DNA from: Candidatus Rokuibacteriota bacterium
Lineage (GTDB): Bacteria > Methylomirabilota > Methylomirabilia > Rokubacteriales > CSP1-6
DNA: 36,212 bases
Assembly: GCA_023249095.1 (NCBI GenBank)
Contig: JAHFDK010000030.1
Coordinates: 1 to 36,212 of the forward strand
Reading direction: 5' to 3'
Part shown: positions 27,529 through 35,400 of the stretch, one piece after another
Numbering within the stretch: the stretch's first letter is position 1
Layout of the letters: each line of letters starts with the position of its first letter
Notes under the pieces: generated by a model
Database searches by the model: none
Told to the model about the DNA's origin: nothing
Seen by the model: the letters and a program-made list of their open reading frames with translations, nothing else
Made by a program: the position numbers and the translations under genes

Positions 27529-27930
27529 ATGCACGGAATCGGCCGGCGTGAAGAGATCCGCGTTCCCGGAATGCCCGAGCCCATCAGCCACTTCACCAAC
27601 GTCGTGCGCGCCGGGCGGCTCGTGTTCGTCTCGGGCTGTGTCGCGTCGGACGGGCAGGGGCGCACGGTGGGCGGCAACGACGCGACGGCCCAGGCCCGCC
27701 AGGTTCACGAAAATCTGAAGCGTTGCCTCGCGGCCGCCGGCGCGACGTTCGCCGACGTGTGCAAGGTGACCGTGTTTCTCAAGAACATCGCCGACCGCGA
27801 GAAAGTCAACGTCGCCCGCAAGGAATATTTCGGGCCACACCGTCCCGCGAGCACGCTCGTCGAGATCTCGCGTCTGGTTCGGGACGATCTGCTCGTCGAG
27901 ATCGAGGCGGTCGCTGTCCTACCCGAGTGA
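27529..27930 (+). CDS. RidA family protein (YjgF/YER057c/UK114)
   Basis: A 133-residue protein of the Rid family, whose best-known members hydrolyse reactive enamine/imine intermediates. It shows HFTNVVRAGRLVFVSGCVAS, the run of small residues before ENLKRCLAAAGATFADVCKV, TVFLKNIADREKVN and the substrate-binding Arg in GPHRPASTLVEIS, ending LVEIEAVAVLP. Length is typical of the trimeric family. The ATG at 27529 has GAGAGG five bases upstream; a GTG two codons earlier is less likely. It is the first host gene after the island and its stop lies three bases before the TPR gene, so the two are coupled. Confidence 0.95.
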   Translation: MHGIGRREEIRVPGMPEPISHFTNVVRAGRLVFVSGCVASDGQGRTVGGNDATAQARQVHENLKRCLAAAGATFADVCKVTVFLKNIADREKVNVARKEYFGPHRPASTLVEISRLVRDDLLVEIEAVAVLPE

Positions 27931-27933
27931 GCG

Positions 27934-29826
27934 GTGGCCGATTCCGAGTCCCTGTGCGATCGCGCCCATGCCTACTCGAGGCAGGGCCGATACCACGAGG
28001 CTGAGGCGGCGTACCGCGAGGCCGTCCGGATCGACCCTGGTCGACTGAAAGGGTACCTCGGGCTCGGCGTGGTCCTGCGCCGCCAGCGGCGATCGGCGGA
28101 AGCGGAAGCGGTCTTCAAGCACGCGATCCTCCTCAAGCCCGACGGTGTCTCGGCCCATATGGAGCTGGGTGGAGCGCTCTTCGAGCAGGCGCGATATCCC
28201 GAAGCGGCCGCAGCGTTTCGCGAGGCGATCCGGCTGCGGCCGGATTTTGCGCAGGCGCACGTGAGCCTGGGGCTGGCCCTGGGCCGTCAAGGGGGTTACG
28301 CCGACGCGGAGTCCGCGTTGCGCCAGGCGCTCATCCTGAACCCGAACGACGCGACGGCGCTCGCCAATCTCGCGACGGTGCTACGCCGCCAGCGCAAGGT
28401 CGCGGCCGCCGAGACGGTGCAGCGCGACGCGCTGGCGCGCGATCTCGCGCCCGTCGCGGCACAGCGCGATCTCGGCGACACCCTCTACCAGCAGGCCCGG
28501 TATCCCGAGGCGGCCGCGGCGTACCGCGAGGCACTCGCGCTCGCGCCGGGCGACGCGAAGGCGCGCCGGGGGCTCGGCCTGGCCCTCGAGCGCCAGGGCC
28601 AACTGGCCGAAGCCGCCGGCGCCTATCGCGACGCGATCCGGCTTCGACCAGAGGACGCCAGCCTGCGCGAGCGGCTCGGCGTCGTGCTGAGGCGGCGGCA
28701 CCGGGACGCCGAGGCCGCGGCGGCATTCCGCGACATGCTCCGGCTCAGTCCTGGTGACGCGCGAGGGCACCACCACCTGGCCGTGACGCTCGAGCGACTG
28801 GGTCGCTACGGCGACGCGGCGGCGGCGTTCCGTGAAGCGATCCGCCTGCGCCCCACGTATCTTCACGCGTACCTTGGCCTGGCCGCAACGCTGCGACGCC
28901 TGGGCAAGTGGGCGGAGGAGGCGGGGGCGTACGCCGACGCCCTGCGGGTCCGTCCCGATGACGCCGATCTCCACGCCGGCAGGGGACTGGCGCTCGGCGC
29001 TTTCGGCGACTACGCCGAAGCCGCCGTGGCGTTCCGGCGCGCCCTGGCGCTGAGGCCGACCGACGCCGACCTCCACTACGAGCTTGCAGTCGCGCTCGGA
29101 CGGCGGGGCCGGCACGCGGAGGCGGAGATCACGCTGCGCGCCGCGATCCGGCTCCGGCCCGACTCGGTGAAGGCACGCGCGAACCTCGCGCTCTGCCTGG
29201 GTCGCCAGAGCAAGCACGTCGAGGCGGAGGCGACGTACCGCGACGCGCTCGGAGTGTGGCCGAACCATCCGGCGCTCCGCCGCGGGCTCGGTGTCGCGCT
29301 CTACTGGCAGGGCCGGTACGCGGAGGCCGAGACCGCGTTCCGCGAAGCCGTCGCGCTCAAGCCGGACTATGCGCGAGCGCACAGCGACCTCGGCGAGATA
29401 CTGGCCGAGCAGCATCGCTACGGTGAGTCGGAGACGGCATACCGCGCCGTCATCCGGAGCACCCCGGAGTCCCCGGCCGCCCACACGGCGCTCGGCGGGG
29501 TGCTGCTGGCGCAGCGCCGCTACGCCGAGGCGGCGGCGGTGTGCCGCGAGGCGATCCGGCTCAACTTCGACGAGGCGCCCGCGCACCTCGATTTGTGGGA
29601 TGCCCTCGACGCGCTCGAGAGGTACGACGAGCTGGAGGCGGCGGCGCGCGCGGCCATCGAGCGGAAGCCCGATCACGCCGACGCCCACGCGCGTCTCGGG
29701 CGCGCGCTGTTTACTCAGAGGCGCTACGCCGAGGCGGCGATCGCCTACCGGACCGCCGTCGAGCTCCATCCGGAGATCCCCCGGTTTCGCGACGGGCTCA
29801 TGGCGGCGCTAGGGAAGATGCAGTAG
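27934..29826 (+). CDS. TPR-only protein with 18 tandem repeats
   Basis: A 630-residue protein made almost completely of eighteen consecutive 34-residue tetratricopeptide repeats, each of the form LG-ALxRQGRYxEAEAAYREAIRLRPDD, with no linker between them and a short tail (RDGLMAALGKMQ). Two turns would make a right-handed superhelix used for protein-protein contacts. There is no signal peptide, no membrane helix and no catalytic domain, so it is probably a cytoplasmic scaffold. The start is GTG 27934, three bases after the RidA stop. The end overlaps the convergent gene by 18 bases. Repeat 5 is the most degenerate. Confidence 0.92.
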   Translation: MADSESLCDRAHAYSRQGRYHEAEAAYREAVRIDPGRLKGYLGLGVVLRRQRRSAEAEAVFKHAILLKPDGVSAHMELGGALFEQARYPEAAAAFREAIRLRPDFAQAHVSLGLALGRQGGYADAESALRQALILNPNDATALANLATVLRRQRKVAAAETVQRDALARDLAPVAAQRDLGDTLYQQARYPEAAAAYREALALAPGDAKARRGLGLALERQGQLAEAAGAYRDAIRLRPEDASLRERLGVVLRRRHRDAEAAAAFRDMLRLSPGDARGHHHLAVTLERLGRYGDAAAAFREAIRLRPTYLHAYLGLAATLRRLGKWAEEAGAYADALRVRPDDADLHAGRGLALGAFGDYAEAAVAFRRALALRPTDADLHYELAVALGRRGRHAEAEITLRAAIRLRPDSVKARANLALCLGRQSKHVEAEATYRDALGVWPNHPALRRGLGVALYWQGRYAEAETAFREAVALKPDYARAHSDLGEILAEQHRYGESETAYRAVIRSTPESPAAHTALGGVLLAQRRYAEAAAVCREAIRLNFDEAPAHLDLWDALDALERYDELEAAARAAIERKPDHADAHARLGRALFTQRRYAEAAIAYRTAVELHPEIPRFRDGLMAALGKMQ

Positions 29827-30537
29827 CCGCCGGAACTCCTCGAGGTCGCCCCGCGGGACGTCGGGGCGCTGCCGCATCTGCTCGTGGACGTGCGCGGGGT
29901 TTTCGTCGATCGCGCGACTGGCACGGGTGACGATCTTGGCGAACCGCTTGGCCTCCTTCTCCGCCTTGGCGGTCGCGACCGCGCCGGCGAGCCGTCCGGC
30001 GAGAGCGAAGAAGCCGCTGTCGAGCTTCACGAACCCGGTCACGGCGGGCGAGATGAGACTGCGGTGGTCCCCGGTTGGATCGACGCCGTACTCGATGACG
30101 ACCACCGCCTCCCCGTGGATGCTCGGAAGGAGTCCCGACTGGTACTGGCCCCGTGCGTACACCACGCGTGTGCCGCTCGCCGCGTACACGACCGAGAACT
30201 GCCCGACCACGCCCCAGCCGTCGTCGAGCCAGAGGCCTTCCGGGCCCCGCCAGATGCGATACCGGGCGAGCCGCAGCGCGCGAGTGAGGTGCGTCGCGAG
30301 CTCAGGGTGATCCAGCAGGAACTCGAAGACGTCGCGTCGCACGACGAACGGCTCGCCCGACGCCTGAACGCTCACCGAGGCGCCCTGCGCGACTTCCTGG
30401 AGCCGGGCGCGCTCGGCGGGCGGGATCCGGGTGGGCAGCGTGGCCGACGGCCTGGCGCCGAGGGCGTTCGACGCGAGCAAAACGACCGCGGTGCCGGTCA
30501 CGGCCCACGCGGTCCACGAACGGTGCCTGGACAACAC
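29809..30537 (-). CDS. Secreted or membrane-anchored protein of unknown family
   Basis: A ~242-residue protein. The chosen GTG at 30537 places a hydrophobic signal segment (AWAVTGTAVVLLASNALG) at the N-terminus, followed by a ~200-residue soluble part rich in aromatic and valine strands (WLDDGWGVVGQFSVVYAASG, VVYARGQYQSGLLPSIHGEA, VVVIEYGVDPTG). A charged C-terminal helix follows (KAEKEAKRFAKIVTRASRAI). I do not recognise the family. The first ~40 residues of a longer frame run into the promoter region of the divergent gvp-like gene and are not needed. It overlaps the end of the TPR gene on the other strand by 18 bases. Confidence 0.6.
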   Translation of the reverse strand: MLSRHRSWTAWAVTGTAVVLLASNALGARPSATLPTRIPPAERARLQEVAQGASVSVQASGEPFVVRRDVFEFLLDHPELATHLTRALRLARYRIWRGPEGLWLDDGWGVVGQFSVVYAASGTRVVYARGQYQSGLLPSIHGEAVVVIEYGVDPTGDHRSLISPAVTGFVKLDSGFFALAGRLAGAVATAKAEKEAKRFAKIVTRASRAIDENPAHVHEQMRQRPDVPRGDLEEFRRLLHLP

Positions 30538-30620
30538 GACCGGCTCATTATAACCTTCCGGACTACGCACGGGATTCGCCCCGAACGTACGACGCCCCCA
30601 CCGGGGGCTCGGGGGGCAGC

Positions 30621-31316
30621 ATGTACCAGTACCTCTACGCGATCGCCGACCTGCTCCCGGCGGCATGGCGTCCTCCGGACGCGAGCGTCGGAGGCCCCGT
30701 CGTGCTTCGGCGCCTGGGCGACCTGGTGGTTCTTGCGAGCCCCCTCGACCTCCTGCCGGAGGCCAACGCCCGGACGCTGGCCCTCCACCACGACGTCGTC
30801 GCCACGACCCTCGACGCGGCCGCGGTGGTGCCGTTCAGGTTCGGCACCATTGTGGCAACGGCGGACCTCGACGCCTGGCTCGGCGCGCACACGCAGCTCG
30901 TTCGGGCGACGCTCGGTCAGCTTCGGGGCTGCGTCGAGATGAGCGTCAAGCTCCTGCGTCTGCACTGCGGGCACTCGATCGAGCGGACCTGCCGCGAGTG
31001 CGCCGACGGCGCGCCGGGCGTCGTCCAGCTCCGGGAGCTGGCGGAGCGACTCGTGACGCAGGCGGGAATCGAGCGGTGGCGCTACCGGTCGGCGGGAGGC
31101 AGCAGCAACGTCGCGGGGTCGGTCGCCTTTCTCGTCCCGCGGTCGGAGGTCGACAGCTTCCTCACGCGCATCGCGCCGATCGCGTCGCGCGCCGCGGGGA
31201 TCGCCGTTGTCCCGACCGGGCCGTGGCCGCCGTACTCCTTCGTTCCGAGCTTCGACCGCTTCCCGCTCGCACGGCTCTCGGAGCCGGGTCGGCGCGCGGG
31301 GCGCCTGGCGTGCTGA
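30621..31316 (+). CDS. Gas vesicle protein GvpL/GvpF family, orphan
   Basis: A 231-residue protein of the GvpL/GvpF family. Visible family features: the start MYQYLYAIAD, PFRFGTIVAT (~74, the conserved RFGT), the CVEMSVKLLRL segment (~110, GxExxV-like), and the C-terminal GPWPPYSFVPSF. In gas-vesicle operons GvpF/L are minor proteins that bind GvpA during assembly. No gvpA, gvpN or gvpK is in the window, so the gene is isolated or has been adapted to another role. The ATG at 30621 follows GGGGGG. Four cysteines (HCGHSIERTCRECADG) in the middle could bind metal, which is not a usual GvpL/F feature in the members I know. Confidence 0.8.
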   Translation: MYQYLYAIADLLPAAWRPPDASVGGPVVLRRLGDLVVLASPLDLLPEANARTLALHHDVVATTLDAAAVVPFRFGTIVATADLDAWLGAHTQLVRATLGQLRGCVEMSVKLLRLHCGHSIERTCRECADGAPGVVQLRELAERLVTQAGIERWRYRSAGGSSNVAGSVAFLVPRSEVDSFLTRIAPIASRAAGIAVVPTGPWPPYSFVPSFDRFPLARLSEPGRRAGRLAC

Positions 31317-31330
31317 GGAATTCTGTTTTT

Positions 31331-31403
31331 CGGCTCGCCCTGCCGCCTTGTCCAGCGTGGCGTTGTGGGATAGGCTTGGCGCCACTCGTGGCAGGGCGAG
31401 CCG
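31331..31403. promoter_or_regulatory. 14-base inverted repeat enclosing a promoter-like sequence
   Basis: CGGCTCGCCCTGCC (31331-31344) and its perfect complement GGCAGGGCGAGCCG (31390-31403) flank 45 bases. Within them TTGTCC (31348-31353) and TAGGCT (31371-31376), 17 bases apart, could be a sigma-70 promoter for the 65-residue gene that starts at 31441. The arms could be a paired operator or form a long hairpin in the leader. There is no downstream U-tract, so it is not a standard terminator. Confidence 0.5.
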
Positions 31404-31440
31404 CAGCCGCCGGCGAGGCGAGGCGATGACAGGAGGGCCC

Positions 31441-31638
31441 ATGCAGCGACTCCAGCGTTCCGCCGTCGAGGGGCTCATGGATGGGCGCCCCGGCACGACG
31501 CTCGAGGCGGCACTCGAGGTGTTCGAGGTCTTCGCCAGCGGGTCGCTCACGGACGAGGTCTATATTCTGGACGACGTCGCCGGCAAGCGCATCGCGATTG
31601 CTCCAACAGCGCTCAAAGACAAGTACCGGCGGGGGTGA
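31441..31638 (+). CDS. 65-residue protein coupled to the kinase-like/BON gene
   Basis: A small acidic protein (MQRLQRSAVEGLMDGRPGTT, then EVFEVFASGSLTDEVYILDD, ending ALKDKYRRG). I recognise no family. The ATG at 31441 is supported by AGGAGG at 31431-31436; an in-frame ATG at 31426 lies before that ribosome-binding site. Its stop lies three bases before the ATG of the cytidylate-kinase-like gene, so they are co-translated and perhaps act together. The region downstream of residue 30 looks like a small beta-sheet. Confidence 0.7.
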   Translation: MQRLQRSAVEGLMDGRPGTTLEAALEVFEVFASGSLTDEVYILDDVAGKRIAIAPTALKDKYRRG

Positions 31639-31641
31639 GCC

Positions 31642-32469
31642 ATGGCCATCGTCTACATTTCGCATCAGATGGGAGCAGGTGGCCCGGAGATCGGCATGGC
31701 GCTGGCGCAGCGGCTCGGGTATCGCTACGTCAACCAGGAGCTGCTTCTCGACGCCGCGCGCCGCTACGGGCTCGCGGAGGACAAGCTCTCGCACCTCGAC
31801 GAGTCGAAGCCGACGCTGTTCGAGCGCTTCGACACGGAGACGCGCCACCACATCACCGTGCTGCAGACCACCTGCCTCGAGTTCGCCGAAGACGACAACT
31901 GCGTGCTGATGCGCGGTGGCGGCCAGTGGCTGCTCCGCGGCGTGCCGCACGTGCTCAGGATCCGGATCATCGCGCCGTTCGAGCACCGCGTGAAGCAGTG
32001 GATCAAGCGCACCACCGAGATGACGGGCGAGGCGCCGAACCAGCGCGCGGCCGCGGACCTCGTGCGCCGAGACGACACCGAGAAGTCCGGGCGGATGCGG
32101 TACCTGTACGAAGTGGACGTCGCGGATCCCACGCTCTATGAGCTGGTCGTCAACACCGAAAAGCTGAAGCACGAGGCCGTGGTCGGGGTCGCCGAGGGGC
32201 TGGTGCGCCGTCCCGAGATGGCCACGACCGATGTCGGTCGCCAGATGGTCGTGTCGCGGGCACTGGCGTCACGCGTGCAGGTGGCGCTCGCGACCCACCC
32301 TGAGACGCGACGCTACCGTATCACCGTCGAGGCCCACGCCGGCGTCGTCACACTGGAAGGGACCGCGGCCCTCGAGCGTGCGGTCGAGGTCGCGCGCACG
32401 GTGCCCGGCGTGCGAGAGGTCAAGACCCTACAGGTCGAGATTCCGCCCATCCCGCCGTTCGTGGCTTGA
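31642..32469 (+). CDS. Cytidylate-kinase-like protein fused to a BON domain
   Basis: A 275-residue two-domain protein. Residues ~1-195 match the cytidylate-kinase-like family: VYISHQMGAGGPEIGMALAQ (P-loop-like start), LGYRYVNQELLLDAARRYGL, CVLMRGGGQWLLRG, RVKQWIKRTTEMTGEAP and a terminal ADPTLYELVVNTEKL. Residues ~205-270 match a BON domain (SRALASRVQVALATHPETRR, then VTLEGTAALERAVEVARTV, PGVREVKTLQVE). BON domains bind phospholipid or partner proteins, mostly in periplasmic proteins. The P-loop is not canonical GxxGxGK, so kinase activity is uncertain. No signal peptide is present, which suits a cytoplasmic location. It is coupled to the 65-residue gene. Confidence 0.88.
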   Translation: MAIVYISHQMGAGGPEIGMALAQRLGYRYVNQELLLDAARRYGLAEDKLSHLDESKPTLFERFDTETRHHITVLQTTCLEFAEDDNCVLMRGGGQWLLRGVPHVLRIRIIAPFEHRVKQWIKRTTEMTGEAPNQRAAADLVRRDDTEKSGRMRYLYEVDVADPTLYELVVNTEKLKHEAVVGVAEGLVRRPEMATTDVGRQMVVSRALASRVQVALATHPETRRYRITVEAHAGVVTLEGTAALERAVEVARTVPGVREVKTLQVEIPPIPPFVA

Positions 32470-32489
32470 TCGGCGTCGGGAGAACATCC

Positions 32490-33683
32490 TCAGCGGTCCT
32501 GGAGGGACGGCTGGCGCTCGGGCGTCAGCCGATCTGGCGCTTCGGCGACGCGTAGCTCCACCACGCGGCGCTCGCGATTGCGGATGATCTCGAGCTTGAC
32601 CGTCTTGCCCACCTCGGCGTCCGCCGAGAGCCGCTGTAGCTGACGGTAGTCGTCGACCGCGGTACCCGCGAACGAGACGACGACGTCGTTCTTCTGAAGC
32701 CCCGCCGCTGCGGCGGGACCTCCCGGATACACGCGCGCGACGACCGCCCCGCGCGGGTCGCGCAGCCCGAACGACTGCACCAGCTCGCTGGTCAAGGGCT
32801 CCATCGCGATGCCGATCCAGCCCCGCGTCACCTTGCCGCGGTCGATCAGCTGCCCGGTGACGCGCTTGACCATGTTCGCGGGAATGGCGAAGCCGATACC
32901 CTGGCCGGTGGCCACGATGGCCGTGTTGATGCCGATGATCTCGCCGCGAAGATTCACGAGGGGGCCGCCCGAGTTGCCCGGATTGATCGACGCGTCGGTC
33001 TGGATGAAGTTCTCGTAGGTGGCGATGCCGACGTCACCGCGCCCGGTCGCGCTCACGACGCCGACCGTGACGGTCTGGTCGAGGCCGAATGGGTTGCCAA
33101 TCGCGATGGCCCACTCGCCGACACGGAGCGCGTCGGAATCTCCGAGCCTCGCCACCGCGAGATCGACGTCCGGCTCGAACCGGATCACGGCCAGGTCGGT
33201 CTTGACATCGACGCCGACGATTCTTCCCCGGTACTCCTGCTTCGAGGACAAGCGCACGGTTACACCGTCGGCGCCCCGGACGACGTGGTGATTCGTCAGG
33301 ACGTACCCGCGCTTGTCGATGATGACGCCGGAGCCGAGCCCGGCCTGGTGGAACTCTTCTCGACGCCCGGGGCCGCGCGGGCCGAAGAACTGGTCGAAGA
33401 AGTCCTTGAGAAGCGGGTCCTCCGAGAACGGCCCCGGCACCATGGGCGGACGCCGCGACTTCGCCACTTGCACGGTGCCTATGTGAACGACCGCCGGTCG
33501 GACGCGCTCGGCGACACCGACGAAGGCTGACTGCAGCGCATCGGCAGGAGTCGGGGGCGGCACGGACGCCGGCTGGGCCACCGGCGACCGCGAGAAGATC
33601 AGTGCGTGGATCCAGAAGCCTGCGCCAAGAAAGGCGAAAAGCACGGAGGCCGCAAGAGCGACGCGGACAGTTCTAGGCACCAT
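32490..33683 (-). CDS. HtrA/DegP-type serine protease with one PDZ domain
   Basis: A 397-residue periplasmic quality-control protease. An N-terminal membrane anchor or signal (VRVALAASVLFAFLGAGFWI) is followed by a linker and the trypsin-like domain with catalytic His (GYVLTNHHVVRGADG), Asp (VDVKTDLAVIRF) and Ser (NPGNSGGPLVNLRGEIIGIN). One PDZ domain covers ~300-385 (GWIGIAMEPLTSELVQSFGL and GPAAAAGLQKNDVVVSF). It is the DegS/DegQ-like class with a single PDZ. The ATG at 33683 is divergent from the exopolysaccharide operon, with 172 bases between. It converges on the kinase-like gene with only 20 bases between. Confidence 0.96.
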   Translation of the reverse strand: MVPRTVRVALAASVLFAFLGAGFWIHALIFSRSPVAQPASVPPPTPADALQSAFVGVAERVRPAVVHIGTVQVAKSRRPPMVPGPFSEDPLLKDFFDQFFGPRGPGRREEFHQAGLGSGVIIDKRGYVLTNHHVVRGADGVTVRLSSKQEYRGRIVGVDVKTDLAVIRFEPDVDLAVARLGDSDALRVGEWAIAIGNPFGLDQTVTVGVVSATGRGDVGIATYENFIQTDASINPGNSGGPLVNLRGEIIGINTAIVATGQGIGFAIPANMVKRVTGQLIDRGKVTRGWIGIAMEPLTSELVQSFGLRDPRGAVVARVYPGGPAAAAGLQKNDVVVSFAGTAVDDYRQLQRLSADAEVGKTVKLEIIRNRERRVVELRVAEAPDRLTPERQPSLQDR

Positions 33684-33757
33684 GGGCGCCGCCTCGACAC
33701 TCGGATCGCCGCTCTCGCCGGATAGCGAAATGGATCGTACTCGCGCGGGTCACCGGT

Positions 33758-33822
33758 GTCAAGGAAACTATTGCAATTCTATGCATTTTTCCTTGACGCC
33801 CCTCTTTCCGAAAAGAGACAAT
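33758..33822 (+). promoter_or_regulatory. Dyad overlapping a sigma-70-like promoter of the exopolysaccharide operon
   Basis: GTCAAGGAAA (33758-33767) and TTTCCTTGAC (33788-33797) form a perfect ten-base inverted repeat, separated by 20 bases of A/T-rich DNA. The right arm supplies the -35 box TTGACG (33793-33798), and GACAAT (33817-33822) is a good -10 box 18 bases away. The A/T-rich patch stands out in this GC-rich genome. A repressor or activator bound to the dyad would control the SLBB-protein operon and possibly the divergent htrA gene. Confidence 0.6.
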
Positions 33823-33855
33823 GCGTTAATTTCAACTGGTGTCGCCGGCCATCGA

Positions 33856-35397
33856 ATGAAGCACGGTAGTCTTCGCAGGTCGCTCAGCCTGCTCCTCGTG
33901 GTGTCCCTGCTGGCGCCCGGCCTGGGATCCGCTCAGCCGCCGGCTGGTGCCCAGCCACCGCCACCACCGGGGGACGCGACGCGTGCCCCCCAGCCCCCGG
34001 GGCCGTCCCCGGCACGCGGCACGATGCCCGGGCCGGATTATCGGCTGGGTCCGGGGGACGTGCTGGACGTGCAGATCGCGGGCCGCCTCGAGGTGATCCG
34101 GCAGCAGGCCGTCGTCGATCTCGAGGGCGCGATCAACGTGCCTCCCCTCGGCGCTGTTCCCCTCGCAGGTCTGACGTTGCTCGAAGCCCATCGGCGCGTC
34201 GCGCAGCGTGCGCGCGAGGTATTCCGGTTCGCCGAGGCGACGGTCACGGTCATGACCCCGCGGACGTTCGAGATCGTCGTGTCGGGCGAGGTCGAACGTC
34301 CCGGGATGCTCCAGGCCACGGCGCTGCGCCGCGTGCACGACGTCATCCTCGACTCGGGAGGGATCACGGCGCGTGGGAGCACTCGGCGTGTTCTCGTGAC
34401 GCGCAAGGGCATCGAGAGCGAAATCGATCTGCTCGCGTTCCAGCTTCGCGGCGACGTGACCCAGAATCCGTTGATGGAAGAGGGCCTCAAAATCCGCGTC
34501 CCCGCACGGGCCGGCTCCGTCACGCTCACGGGCGCGGTGCGCCGGCCCGGGGAGTACGAGCTCGGCGCGACGCCTTCGCTGCGTGCGCTCCTGGAGCTGG
34601 TGGGCGGCGTGAGCCAGTCGGCGGCCGACGGCGATGCGCGGCTGACACGCGTCGGCGCCGATGGCCGCAAGGAGACGTTCCCGCTCGAGATGCGCGTGGC
34701 GCTCAAGCCTCCCGCGGACGTCAACCTCCAGCCGGGAGACGCGATCTTCGTGCCGGCGATCTCCGTGCTCCAGGACCTCGTCGAGGTTCGCGGGGCGTTC
34801 AACGGAACGCCCGAAAGCACCAAGGCGACGGTCGCCGGCAAGGCGACGATCCTCCAGCGCCTCGAGCTGGCGCAGGGCGAGCGGGTTCGCGACGTCGTGG
34901 TCAAGGTGGGCGGCGCGGCGGCGTACGCCGACCTGCGTCTGGCGCTGGTCGAGCGCAACGGCGTCACCGGGCCACGGCAGCGGATCCCGATCGATCTCCA
35001 TCGGCTGCTCGTCGAGAAGGACGAGGCGCCCAACATCACGCTCCAGAACGGCGACGTCGTCGTCCTGCCGGTCGTCGAGGACCGGGTGTTCGTCCTCGGC
35101 GAGGTCAAGACGCCGGGCGCCCACGACTTCCGGTCGGACCTGACCCCGCGCGAGTACGTCGCGCTGGCCGGCGGGGCCACGAATCGGGCGAGGCTCGACA
35201 ACTCCGTGGTGACCTTCCGAAACGGAAGGACCTACGCGATGGCCGACGCGCCACCGCTCGAGCCCGGGGCTGTCGTGACGGTGCCCGAGGTCGCGGTCAA
35301 GTGGTGGCAGGACTACCTCACGATCCTGAACGCAATCGCGACGCTGGCCACCGCCTACACCGGCCTCTACTTCATTTTCCGCGGCCAGGCCAACTGA
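33856..35397 (+). CDS. Polysaccharide biosynthesis/export protein with SLBB domains (Wza-like)
   Basis: A 513-residue envelope protein. A signal peptide (SLRRSLSLLLVVSLLAPGLG) is followed by a proline-rich linker and the Poly_export domain (YRLGPGDVLDVQIAGRLEVI, ~60). Several SLBB beta-grasp repeats follow: FEIVVSGEVERPGMLQA, VTLTGAVRRPGEYELG, VEVRGAFNG and VFVLGEVKTPGAHDF. Near the end is a hydrophobic helix (YLTILNAIATLATAYTGLYF) that could cross the outer membrane as the Wza C-terminal helix does. It would form the outer-membrane or periplasmic channel for exopolysaccharide. The ATG at 33856 starts the signal peptide; upstream in-frame starts belong to the promoter region. The next gene begins three bases after the stop. 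Confidence 0.93.
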   Translation: MKHGSLRRSLSLLLVVSLLAPGLGSAQPPAGAQPPPPPGDATRAPQPPGPSPARGTMPGPDYRLGPGDVLDVQIAGRLEVIRQQAVVDLEGAINVPPLGAVPLAGLTLLEAHRRVAQRAREVFRFAEATVTVMTPRTFEIVVSGEVERPGMLQATALRRVHDVILDSGGITARGSTRRVLVTRKGIESEIDLLAFQLRGDVTQNPLMEEGLKIRVPARAGSVTLTGAVRRPGEYELGATPSLRALLELVGGVSQSAADGDARLTRVGADGRKETFPLEMRVALKPPADVNLQPGDAIFVPAISVLQDLVEVRGAFNGTPESTKATVAGKATILQRLELAQGERVRDVVVKVGGAAAYADLRLALVERNGVTGPRQRIPIDLHRLLVEKDEAPNITLQNGDVVVLPVVEDRVFVLGEVKTPGAHDFRSDLTPREYVALAGGATNRARLDNSVVTFRNGRTYAMADAPPLEPGAVVTVPEVAVKWWQDYLTILNAIATLATAYTGLYFIFRGQAN

Positions 35398-35400
35398 CCG

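Noticed and set aside
28000..29760. Tandem DNA repeats in the TPR gene taken as a CRISPR array
   Set aside because: The repeats are protein-level, 102-base period, variable in sequence and lie in one open frame.
32490..32590. Possible terminator between the kinase-like gene and htrA
   Set aside because: The gap is 20 bases and no stem with a T-tract is visible.
33682..33855. Upstream ATG extension of the SLBB protein
   Set aside because: It would place the promoter and dyad inside the coding region and bury the signal peptide at residue ~60.
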